Shown here in pieces: positions 25,531 through 34,148 of a stretch of 64,000 bases of DNA. The notes under the pieces are model-generated. The model was not told the DNA's origin. It saw only the letters and a program-made list of their open reading frames with translations, and searched no databases. Each line of letters begins with the position of its first letter. The first letter of the stretch is position 1. The translations under genes and the position numbers were made by a program. Location of the stretch: NCBI RefSeq assembly GCF_000783395.1, contig NZ_JSFK01000033.1:1-64000 (forward strand). Direction: 5' to 3'. This DNA is from Pseudomonas chlororaphis. Its GTDB lineage: Bacteria; Pseudomonadota; Gammaproteobacteria; Pseudomonadales; Pseudomonadaceae.

Positions 25531-26598
25531 ATGAAAACGCTTTCGACCACCTTCACGATTGAAAACGATCCACGCTGGGCCGCTGTGATCGCCCGAGACT
25601 CCCGGGCGGACGGGCAATTTGTCTACGCGGTGAAAACTACTGGCGTCTACTGTCGCCCAAGCAGCCTCTCACGCTTGCCGAAACCGCAGAACGTCGAGTT
25701 TTTCGATACCGCTGAACAGGCCGAGGCTGCCGGCTATCGGCCGAGCAAACGAGCCACCAAGGATCAGAGTGATGTCGCCGCGCAGCATGCCGCAACCGTC
25801 GCCATTGCGTGCCGCCACATCGAATCGGCCGAGAGCTTGCCGGCACTGAATGAACTGGCGCAAACCGCCGGACTGAGTCCGTTTCACTTCCATCGCGTGT
25901 TCAAAGCCGCGACGGGTTTGACGCCCAAGGGCTACGCGACAGCCCATCGCTCGCGCAAAGTCCGTGAGCGCCTGGCAGACGGCGGTTCGGTGACGGATGC
26001 GCTGTACGACGCCGGCTTCAATTCCAACAGCCGTTTCTATGAGTCAGCGGATCACTTGCTGGGCATGAAGCCCGGCGACTATCGCGCTGCCGGAAAGAAC
26101 AACGACATCCGTTTCGCCGTCGGCCAGTGCTCACTCGGGGCGATTCTGGTGGCGCAAAGCGAGCGTGGGGTGTGCGCGATTCTGTTGGGTGACGATCCGC
26201 ATCAACTGGTGTGCGATCTGCAGGATCAGTTTCGTAAGGCCAACCTGATCGGCGCTGATGCCGGATTCGAGCAACTGATCGCCAAGGTCGTGGGATTTAT
26301 CGAAGCCCCGGCGCTTGGCCTGGATCTGCCGCTGGACGTTCGCGGCACTGCGTTTCAGGAACGCGTGTGGCAGGCGCTGCGGGAAATCCCGGCGGGTCAT
26401 ACAGCCAGCTACGCCGAGATTGCCCAGCGCATCGGCGCACCGACATCCATGCGTGCGGTGGCGCAGGCGTGCGGGGCAAACCGTTTGGCGGTGGCGATCC
26501 CTTGCCACCGCGTGGTGCGTAGCGATGGCAATCTTTCGGGGTATCGCTGGGGGGTGGAGCGCAAACGTCAATTGCTTGAGCGCGAGACGCAGGCTTAA
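25531..26598 (+). CDS. ada: Ada methyltransferase/AraC regulator with degenerate zinc site
   Basis: A 355-residue three-part protein: N-Ada domain (1-80), AraC HTH (about 90-180, LAQTAGLSPFHFHRVFKAATGLTPKGY) and a C-terminal O6-methylguanine methyltransferase with active Cys325 in AIPCHRVV. In E. coli Ada, Cys38, 42, 69 and 72 bind zinc and Cys38 accepts methyl from phosphotriesters. Here only the first is kept (Cys41 in VYCRPSS). The other three positions are Ser45, Ser72 and Ala75 (GYRPSKRAT). The direct repair domain looks intact, but methyl-switch activation is doubtful. Its stop overlaps the convergent acuI stop by 4 bp. Confidence 0.93.
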   Translation: MKTLSTTFTIENDPRWAAVIARDSRADGQFVYAVKTTGVYCRPSSLSRLPKPQNVEFFDTAEQAEAAGYRPSKRATKDQSDVAAQHAATVAIACRHIESAESLPALNELAQTAGLSPFHFHRVFKAATGLTPKGYATAHRSRKVRERLADGGSVTDALYDAGFNSNSRFYESADHLLGMKPGDYRAAGKNNDIRFAVGQCSLGAILVAQSERGVCAILLGDDPHQLVCDLQDQFRKANLIGADAGFEQLIAKVVGFIEAPALGLDLPLDVRGTAFQERVWQALREIPAGHTASYAEIAQRIGAPTSMRAVAQACGANRLAVAIPCHRVVRSDGNLSGYRWGVERKRQLLERETQA

Positions 26599-27578
26599 CG
26601 ATTGACGTCCACCACAACCCGTCCGCGAAGCTGCCCGGCGAGCAATTCTGGCGCTGCATCGATGGCTTCACTCAGGCCGATTTCATGGCTGATCAATGCC
26701 AGCAAGGAGAAATCCAGATCCTTGGCGAGACGACCCCACGCTTCCAGACGGCGCGCCTTGGGCTGGGTCACGCTGTTGATACCGGCGAGGGTCACGCCAC
26801 GCAAAATGAATGGCGCGACCGAAGCCGGGAAATCCATGCCTTGCGCCAGACCACAAGCGGCGACGGTGCCTTCCGATCGAGTGCTCGCGCAGGCATTGGC
26901 CAAAGTATGACTACCGACCGAATCGATCACCGCTGCCCAGCGCTCTTTGGCCAGTGGCTTGCCGGGCGCTGACAACGTCGCGCGGTCGATGATTTCACCG
27001 GCGCCCAACTGCTTCAGATACTCATGCTCGGAAACACGGCCGGTGGATGCGACGACGCGATAACCAAGTTTGCTCAGCAGCGCGATCGCAAAACTGCCAA
27101 CGCCACCATTGGCCCCCGTGACCAACACTTCACCCTGATCCGGCGTCACGCCATTACGTTCGAGTGCAAGAATGCACAGCATCGCCGTATACCCAGCCGT
27201 ACCGATGGCCATGGCTTGCGCTGCGGTAAAGGCTTTGGGCAAAGGAATCAGCCAGTCGCCATTGAGCCGCGCCTTCTGCGCCAGACCGCCCCAGTGATTT
27301 TCGCCGACACCCCAGCCATTGAGCAGCACCTGATCACCCACTTTATAGTCGGGGTGCGAACTGGCTTCTACAGTGCCCGCCAGGTCGATCCCCGGCACCA
27401 TCGGAAACTTGCGCACCACCGGACTGCTGCCGGTAATCGCCAGACCGTCCTTGAAGTTCAGCGTGCTGTACGCGACGGCCACGGTAACGTCGCCCTCGGG
27501 CAATTGCTCTTCGTTGACCTGCTGCAGGTTGGCGCGATAACCGCTGTCGTCTTTGTCGATCACAATGGCGTTGAACAT
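26595..27578 (-). CDS. acuI: Acrylyl-CoA reductase (AcuI/YhdH) family MDR oxidoreductase
   Basis: A 327-residue zinc-free medium-chain NADPH reductase. The GroES-like half (STLNFKDGLAITG..PGIDLAGTV) precedes the Rossmann half with VTGANGGVGSFAIALLSKLGY. The family reduces acryloyl-CoA to propionyl-CoA. AcuI-type length and the C-terminal LLAGQLRGRVVVDVNR support this over generic quinone oxidoreductases. It is probably monocistronic. Confidence 0.88.
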   Translation of the reverse strand: MFNAIVIDKDDSGYRANLQQVNEEQLPEGDVTVAVAYSTLNFKDGLAITGSSPVVRKFPMVPGIDLAGTVEASSHPDYKVGDQVLLNGWGVGENHWGGLAQKARLNGDWLIPLPKAFTAAQAMAIGTAGYTAMLCILALERNGVTPDQGEVLVTGANGGVGSFAIALLSKLGYRVVASTGRVSEHEYLKQLGAGEIIDRATLSAPGKPLAKERWAAVIDSVGSHTLANACASTRSEGTVAACGLAQGMDFPASVAPFILRGVTLAGINSVTQPKARRLEAWGRLAKDLDFSLLALISHEIGLSEAIDAAPELLAGQLRGRVVVDVNR

Positions 27579-27765
27579 GACTGCCTCGCATGACTGTTTT
27601 CAGAATGTCGTGCCTTGAAATACCACATCGCAACACCCTGCCACATTCGACTTTGCGCCAATCGGCGAATCCGCCGGGTATTTCCATGGCGGGCGACTAT
27701 GCTTTTTCGACGGTCGTGGTTTCGCCGTTATTCCTTCAGAAATCGGCCTGTCGATGGAGCTGACA

Positions 27766-30201
27766 ATGCCTTACCCGCGCTCGTTGTTCGTGATGTTGGT
27801 GCTGTGTCTGCTGGCGTTCGGCAGTGCTTGGGCAGCACCGGCCGCTGAGGCCCCGAGCGAGCCGGCCTGGCCGCAAGTCATCAGCAGCGGCAAGGCGAAA
27901 CTGACGGTGTATCAGCCGCAACTCGACAGCTGGGACGGTTACACCCTCAACGCTCGCGCGGCCGTTGAAGCCACCGGCGCCGATGGCAAGTCCACCTACG
28001 GAATTGTCCAGTTCAGCGCACATACGCTGGTCGACAAGGCTACGCGCTGGGTCGCGCTGGATCAGTACAAAATCATCAAGGCCGACTTCCCGGCCGATGC
28101 CACTCAAGCCGACACCTGGGTCGGGGCGCTGCAGAAAGACGCCGAGAACCGCAAGAAAACCATTTCGCTTGATCAGCTCGAAGCTGCGGTCGGCGTACTC
28201 TCTGCAGAACAGAAAGCCGACAGCGCGCCGCTGGAAAACACCCCGCCGACGATTATCAGTTCCGACGTACCCGCCCTGCTCGTCTATATCGATGGCGACG
28301 CGGCGTACCGACCGGTAGAAGGCACGGCGCTGCAGCGGGTGATCAATACTCGCCCGTTGTTATTGAAAGACGCGCAGGGCAAACATTATCTGCATGTCTT
28401 TGATGGCTGGATGGTCGCGGACCAGATCAATGGCGCGTATACCCGCCTGGCCACACCGTTTACCGAACTGGAGAAAGCCAAACAGGTCGCCATTCAAAGC
28501 CGGCAAGTGGATCTGCTGACCGGGCAAAGCGATCCGAAAAACAAAGTCCCCAGCCTCGCCAAACCACCACTGCCAAAGATTTTCGTCGCGACCACGCCCA
28601 CTGAATTGCTGGTCACTGACGGCGCGGCGCAATGGTCACCGATTCAAGGCACAGGCTTGCTGTATGTCACCAATACCACCGGGCACATCTTCAAGGAGAT
28701 CGGTGACCAGAACAGCTATGTGCTGATCTCCGGCCGCTGGTTCCGCGCCACTGACATGAATGGCCCGTGGACGTTTACCCCCGCAGACAAACTGCCGGCG
28801 GACTTCGCCAACATTCCCGACGACAGCCCGAAAGAGAACGTCAAGGCCTCGGTCGCCGGCACGCCACAAGCCAAAGAAGCGGCCATTGCCGCGACCATTC
28901 CACAGACGTCGGCCATCAACAAAAGCGCAGTTAAAATGACCGCGCCGCAGTTCGATGGCGAGCCGCAACTCAAAGCGATCAACACCACCACCCTGCAATA
29001 TGTGGTCAACAGCGCAACGCCCATCATCCGTGTCGAGAACGACAGTTGGTACGCGGTGGAAAACGGTATCTGGTTCACCGCCACTACCGTGAATGGCCCT
29101 TGGGTTGTCGCCAGTTCCGTGCCGGCAGTGATCTATTCGATCCCGCCGAGTTCGCCGATGCATTACCTCACCTACGTCAAAGTCTACGAGTCCAGCGGGG
29201 ACACGGTAGTGGTCGGCTACACGCCGGGGTATCAGGGTTCGAATCTGGATCCGGCCACGGGCGTCGTGGTGTATGGCACCGGTTATCCCTATACACCATG
29301 GGTGGGCAGCGTCTGGTACGGGCCGCCGGTGACTTACGGTTTCGGCGTCGCCATCCGCTATACGCCGTGGACTGGCTGGACCTTTGGTTTCGGCTTTGGC
29401 TGGAGCTGGGGCGGCAGCACCGTGGCAATGGGCTGGGGTTGGGGCGCGTACCCGTGGTGGGGCAATTACGGTTGGGGTTACGCCTGGGGTCCGCACTTGT
29501 ATCCAGCACCCTTGGCCTGGGGTGGCGCGGCATACGGATATCGCGGTGGCGCGGTGGCCTGGGGTCCCGGCGGCTGGGCCGGCACCACCGGCAATATTTA
29601 TCATCAGTGGGGTGACCGAGCCACGGTCAGCCGCTATGGCGCCGGCTACAACGTCTGGACCGGCAATCGTTGGGCCGGTCAGGTCGGCTCTTCGTACAAC
29701 TCACGCACGGGCGTTGCGGCTGCCGGTCAACGCGGCGCCGTGCACAACGTCTATACCGGAAATTACGCGGCCGGGCGCAGCGGCGTGGCAGTCGGACCGA
29801 ACGGTGGCGCCATTGCCGGTGAACGGGTCACCGCCGGCAATGCGCGCACCGGCACGCAAGTCACCGCCAATCGTGGCGCCGTGTACAACCCCAACACGGG
29901 TAATACCACTCAATATGGCGGCATTCGCGGGCGCAATGGCGGCGCTGCACAGATTGGCGATAACGTTTACGCAGGCCACGATGGCAACGTGTACAAAAAG
30001 ACCGATGACGGCTGGCAATCGATGGTCAAGGGCGGCGCTACACGCACTGCACCGGTCAATAACAATGCCCAGTTGCAGAACCTCAACCGTGAATCTGCTG
30101 CGCGCAACTTCGGTAACCAGCGCACCACCAATTTTCACAACTCCTCGCAATTCATGAACCACTCGTTTGGTGGCGGTGGCGGCGGATTTCATCGACGCTG
30201 A
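27766..30201 (+). CDS. Large secreted Gly/Trp/Tyr-rich protein
   Basis: An 811-residue protein with a Sec signal peptide (RSLFVMLVLCLLAFGSAWAAPA). Repeated modules in the first 450 residues each end in a strand such as LLVYIDGDAAYRPVEGT or LLVTDGAAQWSPIQGT followed by a WF..NGPW stretch. Residues about 490-620 are extremely rich in Gly, Trp and Tyr (WGWGAYPWWGNYGWG). The C-terminal third has Asn/Gly/Thr repeats (N-x-x-T-G). Relatives are often called carbohydrate-binding family V/XII proteins, an unproven label. GGAG lies 6 nt before the ATG at 27766. An exported surface or matrix role is inference. Confidence 0.8.
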   Translation: MPYPRSLFVMLVLCLLAFGSAWAAPAAEAPSEPAWPQVISSGKAKLTVYQPQLDSWDGYTLNARAAVEATGADGKSTYGIVQFSAHTLVDKATRWVALDQYKIIKADFPADATQADTWVGALQKDAENRKKTISLDQLEAAVGVLSAEQKADSAPLENTPPTIISSDVPALLVYIDGDAAYRPVEGTALQRVINTRPLLLKDAQGKHYLHVFDGWMVADQINGAYTRLATPFTELEKAKQVAIQSRQVDLLTGQSDPKNKVPSLAKPPLPKIFVATTPTELLVTDGAAQWSPIQGTGLLYVTNTTGHIFKEIGDQNSYVLISGRWFRATDMNGPWTFTPADKLPADFANIPDDSPKENVKASVAGTPQAKEAAIAATIPQTSAINKSAVKMTAPQFDGEPQLKAINTTTLQYVVNSATPIIRVENDSWYAVENGIWFTATTVNGPWVVASSVPAVIYSIPPSSPMHYLTYVKVYESSGDTVVVGYTPGYQGSNLDPATGVVVYGTGYPYTPWVGSVWYGPPVTYGFGVAIRYTPWTGWTFGFGFGWSWGGSTVAMGWGWGAYPWWGNYGWGYAWGPHLYPAPLAWGGAAYGYRGGAVAWGPGGWAGTTGNIYHQWGDRATVSRYGAGYNVWTGNRWAGQVGSSYNSRTGVAAAGQRGAVHNVYTGNYAAGRSGVAVGPNGGAIAGERVTAGNARTGTQVTANRGAVYNPNTGNTTQYGGIRGRNGGAAQIGDNVYAGHDGNVYKKTDDGWQSMVKGGATRTAPVNNNAQLQNLNRESAARNFGNQRTTNFHNSSQFMNHSFGGGGGGFHRR

Positions 30202-30309
30202 AAAACTGCACGGGTTGTTCTGAATTTCGAACTGGCTACGAATCCGCTTTTGCTGTTAAAAACCGGATCTGCCGTCCCTGCCCGTTACCTCGTTCGGAGA
30301 ACAGCTTTC

Positions 30310-31374
30310 ATGAGCCAATGGCCAGACACCCGCATTCTTGACCTGCTCGGTATTGAATTACCGATCATCCAAGGCCCGATGGCCGGTGCGACGAATTCGT
30401 CCATGGTCATCGCCGTATGCAACGCCGGCGGCCTGGGTTCGATGCCGGCAGCCATGCTGAGCATCGAGCAATTGCGCGAAGAGTTGAAAACCATTCGCCA
30501 ACACACCAAAAATCCCTTCAACGTGAACTTCTTCTGCCACCAGCCACCGGCAGCCGATGAACAACGCGCCCATGACTGGAAGCATTTGCTGGAACCGTAT
30601 TACCGCGAACTGGGCGTGGATTTCACCGCCCCGACACCGGTGTCCAACCGGGCGCCGTTCGATGCGGCGGCCTGCGAAGTGCTGGAGGAGTTTCGGCCTG
30701 AGGTCGTCAGTTTCCATTTCGGTCTGCCAGAGAAATCCCTGCTCGATCGGGTCAAGGCAACCGGGGCTAAAATTCTTTCCTCGGCCACCACTGTCGATGA
30801 AGCTATCTGGCTGGAACAGCACGGTTGCGATGCGATTATCGCCATGGGCTATGAGGCCGGCGGCCATCGCGGCATGTTTCTCAGTGATGATCTGAGCAGT
30901 CAGGTCGGCACGTTTGCCTTGGTGCCTCAGATAGTCGATGCGGTTAAAGTGCCGGTGATTGCCGCCGGGGCTATTGCCGATGCACGCGGCGTGGCGGCGG
31001 CGTTTATGTTGGGGGCCTCAGCGGTACAGGTCGGCACGGCCTACCTGTTCACGCCGGAAGCCAAAGTCAGCGCCGCTCACCACAAAGCGTTGCGCACCGC
31101 CAAGGAAAGCGAAACGGCGGTCACCAATATTTTCACCGGGCGGCCGGCGCGGGGCATTTTCAACCGCGTCATGCGTGAACTGGGACCGATGTCGCCGAAA
31201 GCACCGGCATTTCCCTTGGCCGGTGGTGCGCTGATGCCGTTGCGGGCGATCAACGAGGCAGAGTTTGCCAACCTCTGGGCCGGTCAGGCATTCACCCTGG
31301 GCAAAGACATTGGTTGCGCTGAACTGACCCGGCAATTGGCCGAAGGTGCATTGGCAAAACTCACTCGTCTTTGA
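30310..31374 (+). CDS. Nitronate monooxygenase / NAD(P)H flavin oxidoreductase
   Basis: A 354-residue TIM-barrel FMN enzyme of the NMO/2-nitropropane dioxygenase family. It starts LGIELPIIQGPMAGATNSSMV. The phosphate-binding motif is VIAAGAIADARGVAAAFMLGASAVQVGTAYL, and the catalytic-type His is in MGYEAGGHRGMF. It oxidises nitronates such as propionate-3-nitronate or acts as an NADH:quinone reductase; the two classes cannot be separated here. GGAGA precedes the chosen ATG, 60 bp inside a longer ORF. Confidence 0.87.
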   Translation: MSQWPDTRILDLLGIELPIIQGPMAGATNSSMVIAVCNAGGLGSMPAAMLSIEQLREELKTIRQHTKNPFNVNFFCHQPPAADEQRAHDWKHLLEPYYRELGVDFTAPTPVSNRAPFDAAACEVLEEFRPEVVSFHFGLPEKSLLDRVKATGAKILSSATTVDEAIWLEQHGCDAIIAMGYEAGGHRGMFLSDDLSSQVGTFALVPQIVDAVKVPVIAAGAIADARGVAAAFMLGASAVQVGTAYLFTPEAKVSAAHHKALRTAKESETAVTNIFTGRPARGIFNRVMRELGPMSPKAPAFPLAGGALMPLRAINEAEFANLWAGQAFTLGKDIGCAELTRQLAEGALAKLTRL

Positions 31375-31442
31375 AACTGCGCAGCGCGAGGATTAAGGCG
31401 TCCTCACACTGGTATTAACCAACGCTTCCTGTTTGGCGGCAT

Positions 31443-31470
31443 TTCGCTATATATTTCGCTATATAGCGAA
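31443..31470. promoter_or_regulatory. ModE-type operator upstream of modABC
   Basis: TTCGCTATATA-N6-TATATAGCGAA is a perfect inverted repeat of 11-bp arms. It closely matches the E. coli ModE site pattern (ATCGnTATATA-N6-TATATAnCGAT). It sits about 75-100 bp before modA, where molybdate-bound ModE would repress. Confidence 0.88.
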
Positions 31471-31543
31471 TCCATCCTCGTATCGGCGCAGTTCACCTCC
31501 AACAATAGCTGCCCGCTGCACTCGCCAACAACGGAGCTGTTAC

Positions 31544-32311
31544 ATGACCATTCGTGCCTCACGTTTTGCCCCTACCTGCCTGGCCTCTTTGTTCGCCGTC
31601 TTCGCCATTGGCGCTGCTCAGGCTGATGAAGTGCAGGTGGCGGTTGCAGCCAACTTCACCGCGCCGATCCAGGCCATCGCTGCCGATTTTGAGAAAGACA
31701 CCGGGCACAAGCTTGTTGCTGCCTACGGCGCCACAGGCCAGTTCTACACCCAGATCAAAAACGGCGCGCCGTTCGAAGTGTTCCTCTCCGCTGACGACAC
31801 CACCCCGGAAAAACTCGAAAAAGAAGGCGACACCGTCAAAGGTTCGCGCTTCACCTACGCTATCGGCACTCTGGCGCTGTGGTCGGCGAAAGAAGGTTAT
31901 GTCGATGCCAAAGGCGAGGTGCTGAAAAACAACGAGTACCAGCACCTGTCCATCGCCAATCCTAAAGCGGCTCCCTACGGCCTGGCTGCCACACAAGTGC
32001 TGGAAAAACTCAAACTGACCGAAGCCACCAAAGCCAAGATCGTTGAAGGTCAGAACATCACGCAGGCTTTTCAATTCGTCTCCACCGGCAACGCCGAGCT
32101 GGGTTTTGTCGCCCTGTCGCAGATCTACAAGGACGGCAAAGTCAGCAGCGGTTCGGCATGGATCGTCCCTGCCAGCATGCACGACCCGATCAAACAAGAC
32201 GCCGTGATTCTCAACAAAGGCAAAGACAACGCCGCCGCCAAAGCGCTGGTCGAATACCTTAAAGGCCCGAAAGCCGCTGCGGTGATCAAGTCCTACGGAT
32301 ACCAGCTGTAA
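31544..32311 (+). CDS. modA: Molybdate-binding periplasmic protein
   Basis: A 255-residue ABC binding protein with a signal peptide (LASLFAVFAIGAAQA). The mature protein begins DEVQVAVAANFTAPIQAIAADFEK and has the oxyanion-binding Ser/Thr stretches (GATGQFYTQIKNGAPFEVFLSAD). An ATG at 31544 with CGGAG upstream was preferred; the longer ORF start at 31433 would lie within the ModE site region. It is the first gene of modABC. Confidence 0.95.
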   Translation: MTIRASRFAPTCLASLFAVFAIGAAQADEVQVAVAANFTAPIQAIAADFEKDTGHKLVAAYGATGQFYTQIKNGAPFEVFLSADDTTPEKLEKEGDTVKGSRFTYAIGTLALWSAKEGYVDAKGEVLKNNEYQHLSIANPKAAPYGLAATQVLEKLKLTEATKAKIVEGQNITQAFQFVSTGNAELGFVALSQIYKDGKVSSGSAWIVPASMHDPIKQDAVILNKGKDNAAAKALVEYLKGPKAAAVIKSYGYQL

Positions 32312-32992
32312 ATGGCGCTGACGAGTGCCGATTTCGCGGCGATCTGGCTGACCCTGAAACTGGCGTCCCTGACCACCGCGATTCTGCTGGTTGTCGGCAC
32401 TCCGATTGCCCTGTGGTTGTCGCGCACCCGCTCGTGGCTGCGCGGCCCGATCGGGGCAATTGTCGCCCTGCCCCTCGTGCTGCCACCGACCGTGATCGGT
32501 TTCTATCTGTTATTGATGATGGGGCCGCACGGCTTTCTCGGCCAATTTACCCAATGGCTGGGCCTGGGCACTTTGACCTTCAGCTTCACCGGCCTGGTGA
32601 TCGGCTCGGTGATCTATTCCATGCCGTTCGTGGTGCAGCCGTTGCAAAACGCGTTTTCGGCGATCGGCACCCGCCCACTGGAAGTCGCCGCTACTTTGCG
32701 CGCGAATCCGTGGGACACATTTTTCAGTGTGATCCTGCCGCTGGCGCGTCCTGGTTTTATCACTGCGGCGATCCTCGGCTTCGCACATACCGTCGGTGAG
32801 TTCGGCGTGGTGCTGATGATCGGCGGCAACATTCCCGACAAGACCCGCGTGGTTTCCGTGCAAATCTATGACCACGTCGAAGCGATGGAATACGCGCAGG
32901 CCCACTGGCTGGCCGGGGCGATGCTGGTGTTCTCGTTTCTGGTGTTGCTGGCGCTGTACTCCAGCCGAAAAACCCGCGCAGGCTGGAGCTGA
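32312..32992 (+). CDS. modB: Molybdate ABC transporter permease
   Basis: A 226-residue inner-membrane permease with about five helices. It has the EAA loop EVAATLRANPWDTFFSVILPLARPGFITAAILGFAHTVGEFG typical of ModB. Its ATG abuts the modA stop codon, so translation is coupled. It forms the homodimeric channel of ModAB2C2. Confidence 0.95.
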   Translation: MALTSADFAAIWLTLKLASLTTAILLVVGTPIALWLSRTRSWLRGPIGAIVALPLVLPPTVIGFYLLLMMGPHGFLGQFTQWLGLGTLTFSFTGLVIGSVIYSMPFVVQPLQNAFSAIGTRPLEVAATLRANPWDTFFSVILPLARPGFITAAILGFAHTVGEFGVVLMIGGNIPDKTRVVSVQIYDHVEAMEYAQAHWLAGAMLVFSFLVLLALYSSRKTRAGWS

Positions 32993-32995
32993 CCG

Positions 32996-34075
32996 ATGAT
33001 TGATGTACGTCTGAAACGGGCCTATACGGGCTTCAGCCTCGATGTCGACCTGAACTTGCCCGGCCGTGGCGTGACTGCGCTTTATGGGCACTCCGGCTCG
33101 GGCAAAACCACCTGCCTGCGCTGTATCGCCGGACTTGAACGCGCTGAACATGGCTTCATTCAGATCAATGACGAAATCTGGCAGGACAGCGACAACGGCA
33201 TTTTCGTCCCGCCACACAAACGTGCGCTCGGCTATGTGTTTCAAGAAGCCAGCCTGTTCCCCCACCTGTCAGTGCTGGCCAATCTGCAATTCGGCCTCAA
33301 GCGTATCGCCAAATCCCAGCGTCGGGTCGACATGGCGCAGGCCACCGAACTTTTGGGCATCGGTCATTTGCTCGAACGCCATCCGCAGCATTTGTCCGGT
33401 GGCGAACGCCAGCGCGTCGGCATCGCCCGCGCACTGCTGACCAGCCCGAAACTGCTGCTGATGGACGAACCGCTGGCGGCGCTCGACAGTCAGCGCAAAC
33501 GTGAAATCCTGCCATACCTGCAACGCCTGCATGACGAACTGGAAATTCCGTTGTTGTACGTCAGCCATGCGCAGGACGAAGTCGCGCGGCTGGCCGATCA
33601 CCTGGTGTTGCTCAGCGAAGGTAAAGCGCTGGCCAGCGGCCCGATCGGCGAAACCCTTGCGCGCCTCGACCTGCCGATGGCGATGGGCGATGACGCCGGC
33701 GTGATCATTGAAGGCCAGGTCAGCGCTTACGATGCGCAATATCAATTGCTGAGCCTGCAATTGCCGGCCACCGAGATGAGCATTCGCGTCACGCATGCAC
33801 CGATGCAAGTAGGCCAGACCCTACGCTGTAAAGTGCACGCCCGGGACATCAGCCTGAGCCTGGAGAACAGCGAGTTCAGCAGCATTCTCAATCGACTGCC
33901 GGTCACCGTGGTCAGCGAGCAATCGGCCGACAACGCTGCCCACGTGCTGATTCGTCTCGATGCGGGCGGCACCCCGTTAGTCGCGCGCATCACTCGCTAC
34001 TCCCGGGACCAATTGGGCGTGCATCCGGGCCAGCATTTATGGGCGCAGATCAAAGCGGTCGCAGTCCTCGCCTAA
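32996..34075 (+). CDS. modC: Molybdate ABC transporter ATP-binding protein
   Basis: A 359-residue ATPase: Walker A GHSGSGKTT, signature LSGGERQRVGIAR, Walker B LLLMDEPLAALD, H-loop YVSHAQDEV. The C-terminal TOBE/Mop domain (after about residue 285, with LRCKVHARDISLSLE) binds molybdate for regulation. The start is 4 bp after modB. The pattern and the ModE site together define a standard modABC operon. Confidence 0.95.
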   Translation: MIDVRLKRAYTGFSLDVDLNLPGRGVTALYGHSGSGKTTCLRCIAGLERAEHGFIQINDEIWQDSDNGIFVPPHKRALGYVFQEASLFPHLSVLANLQFGLKRIAKSQRRVDMAQATELLGIGHLLERHPQHLSGGERQRVGIARALLTSPKLLLMDEPLAALDSQRKREILPYLQRLHDELEIPLLYVSHAQDEVARLADHLVLLSEGKALASGPIGETLARLDLPMAMGDDAGVIIEGQVSAYDAQYQLLSLQLPATEMSIRVTHAPMQVGQTLRCKVHARDISLSLENSEFSSILNRLPVTVVSEQSADNAAHVLIRLDAGGTPLVARITRYSRDQLGVHPGQHLWAQIKAVAVLA

Positions 34076-34148
34076 ATCATTCGGCACCACGGCAACGGCG
34101 TGCGGTCAATCGCTTTACAGACCGCCGCGCCATTAGAAGGAAACTGCC

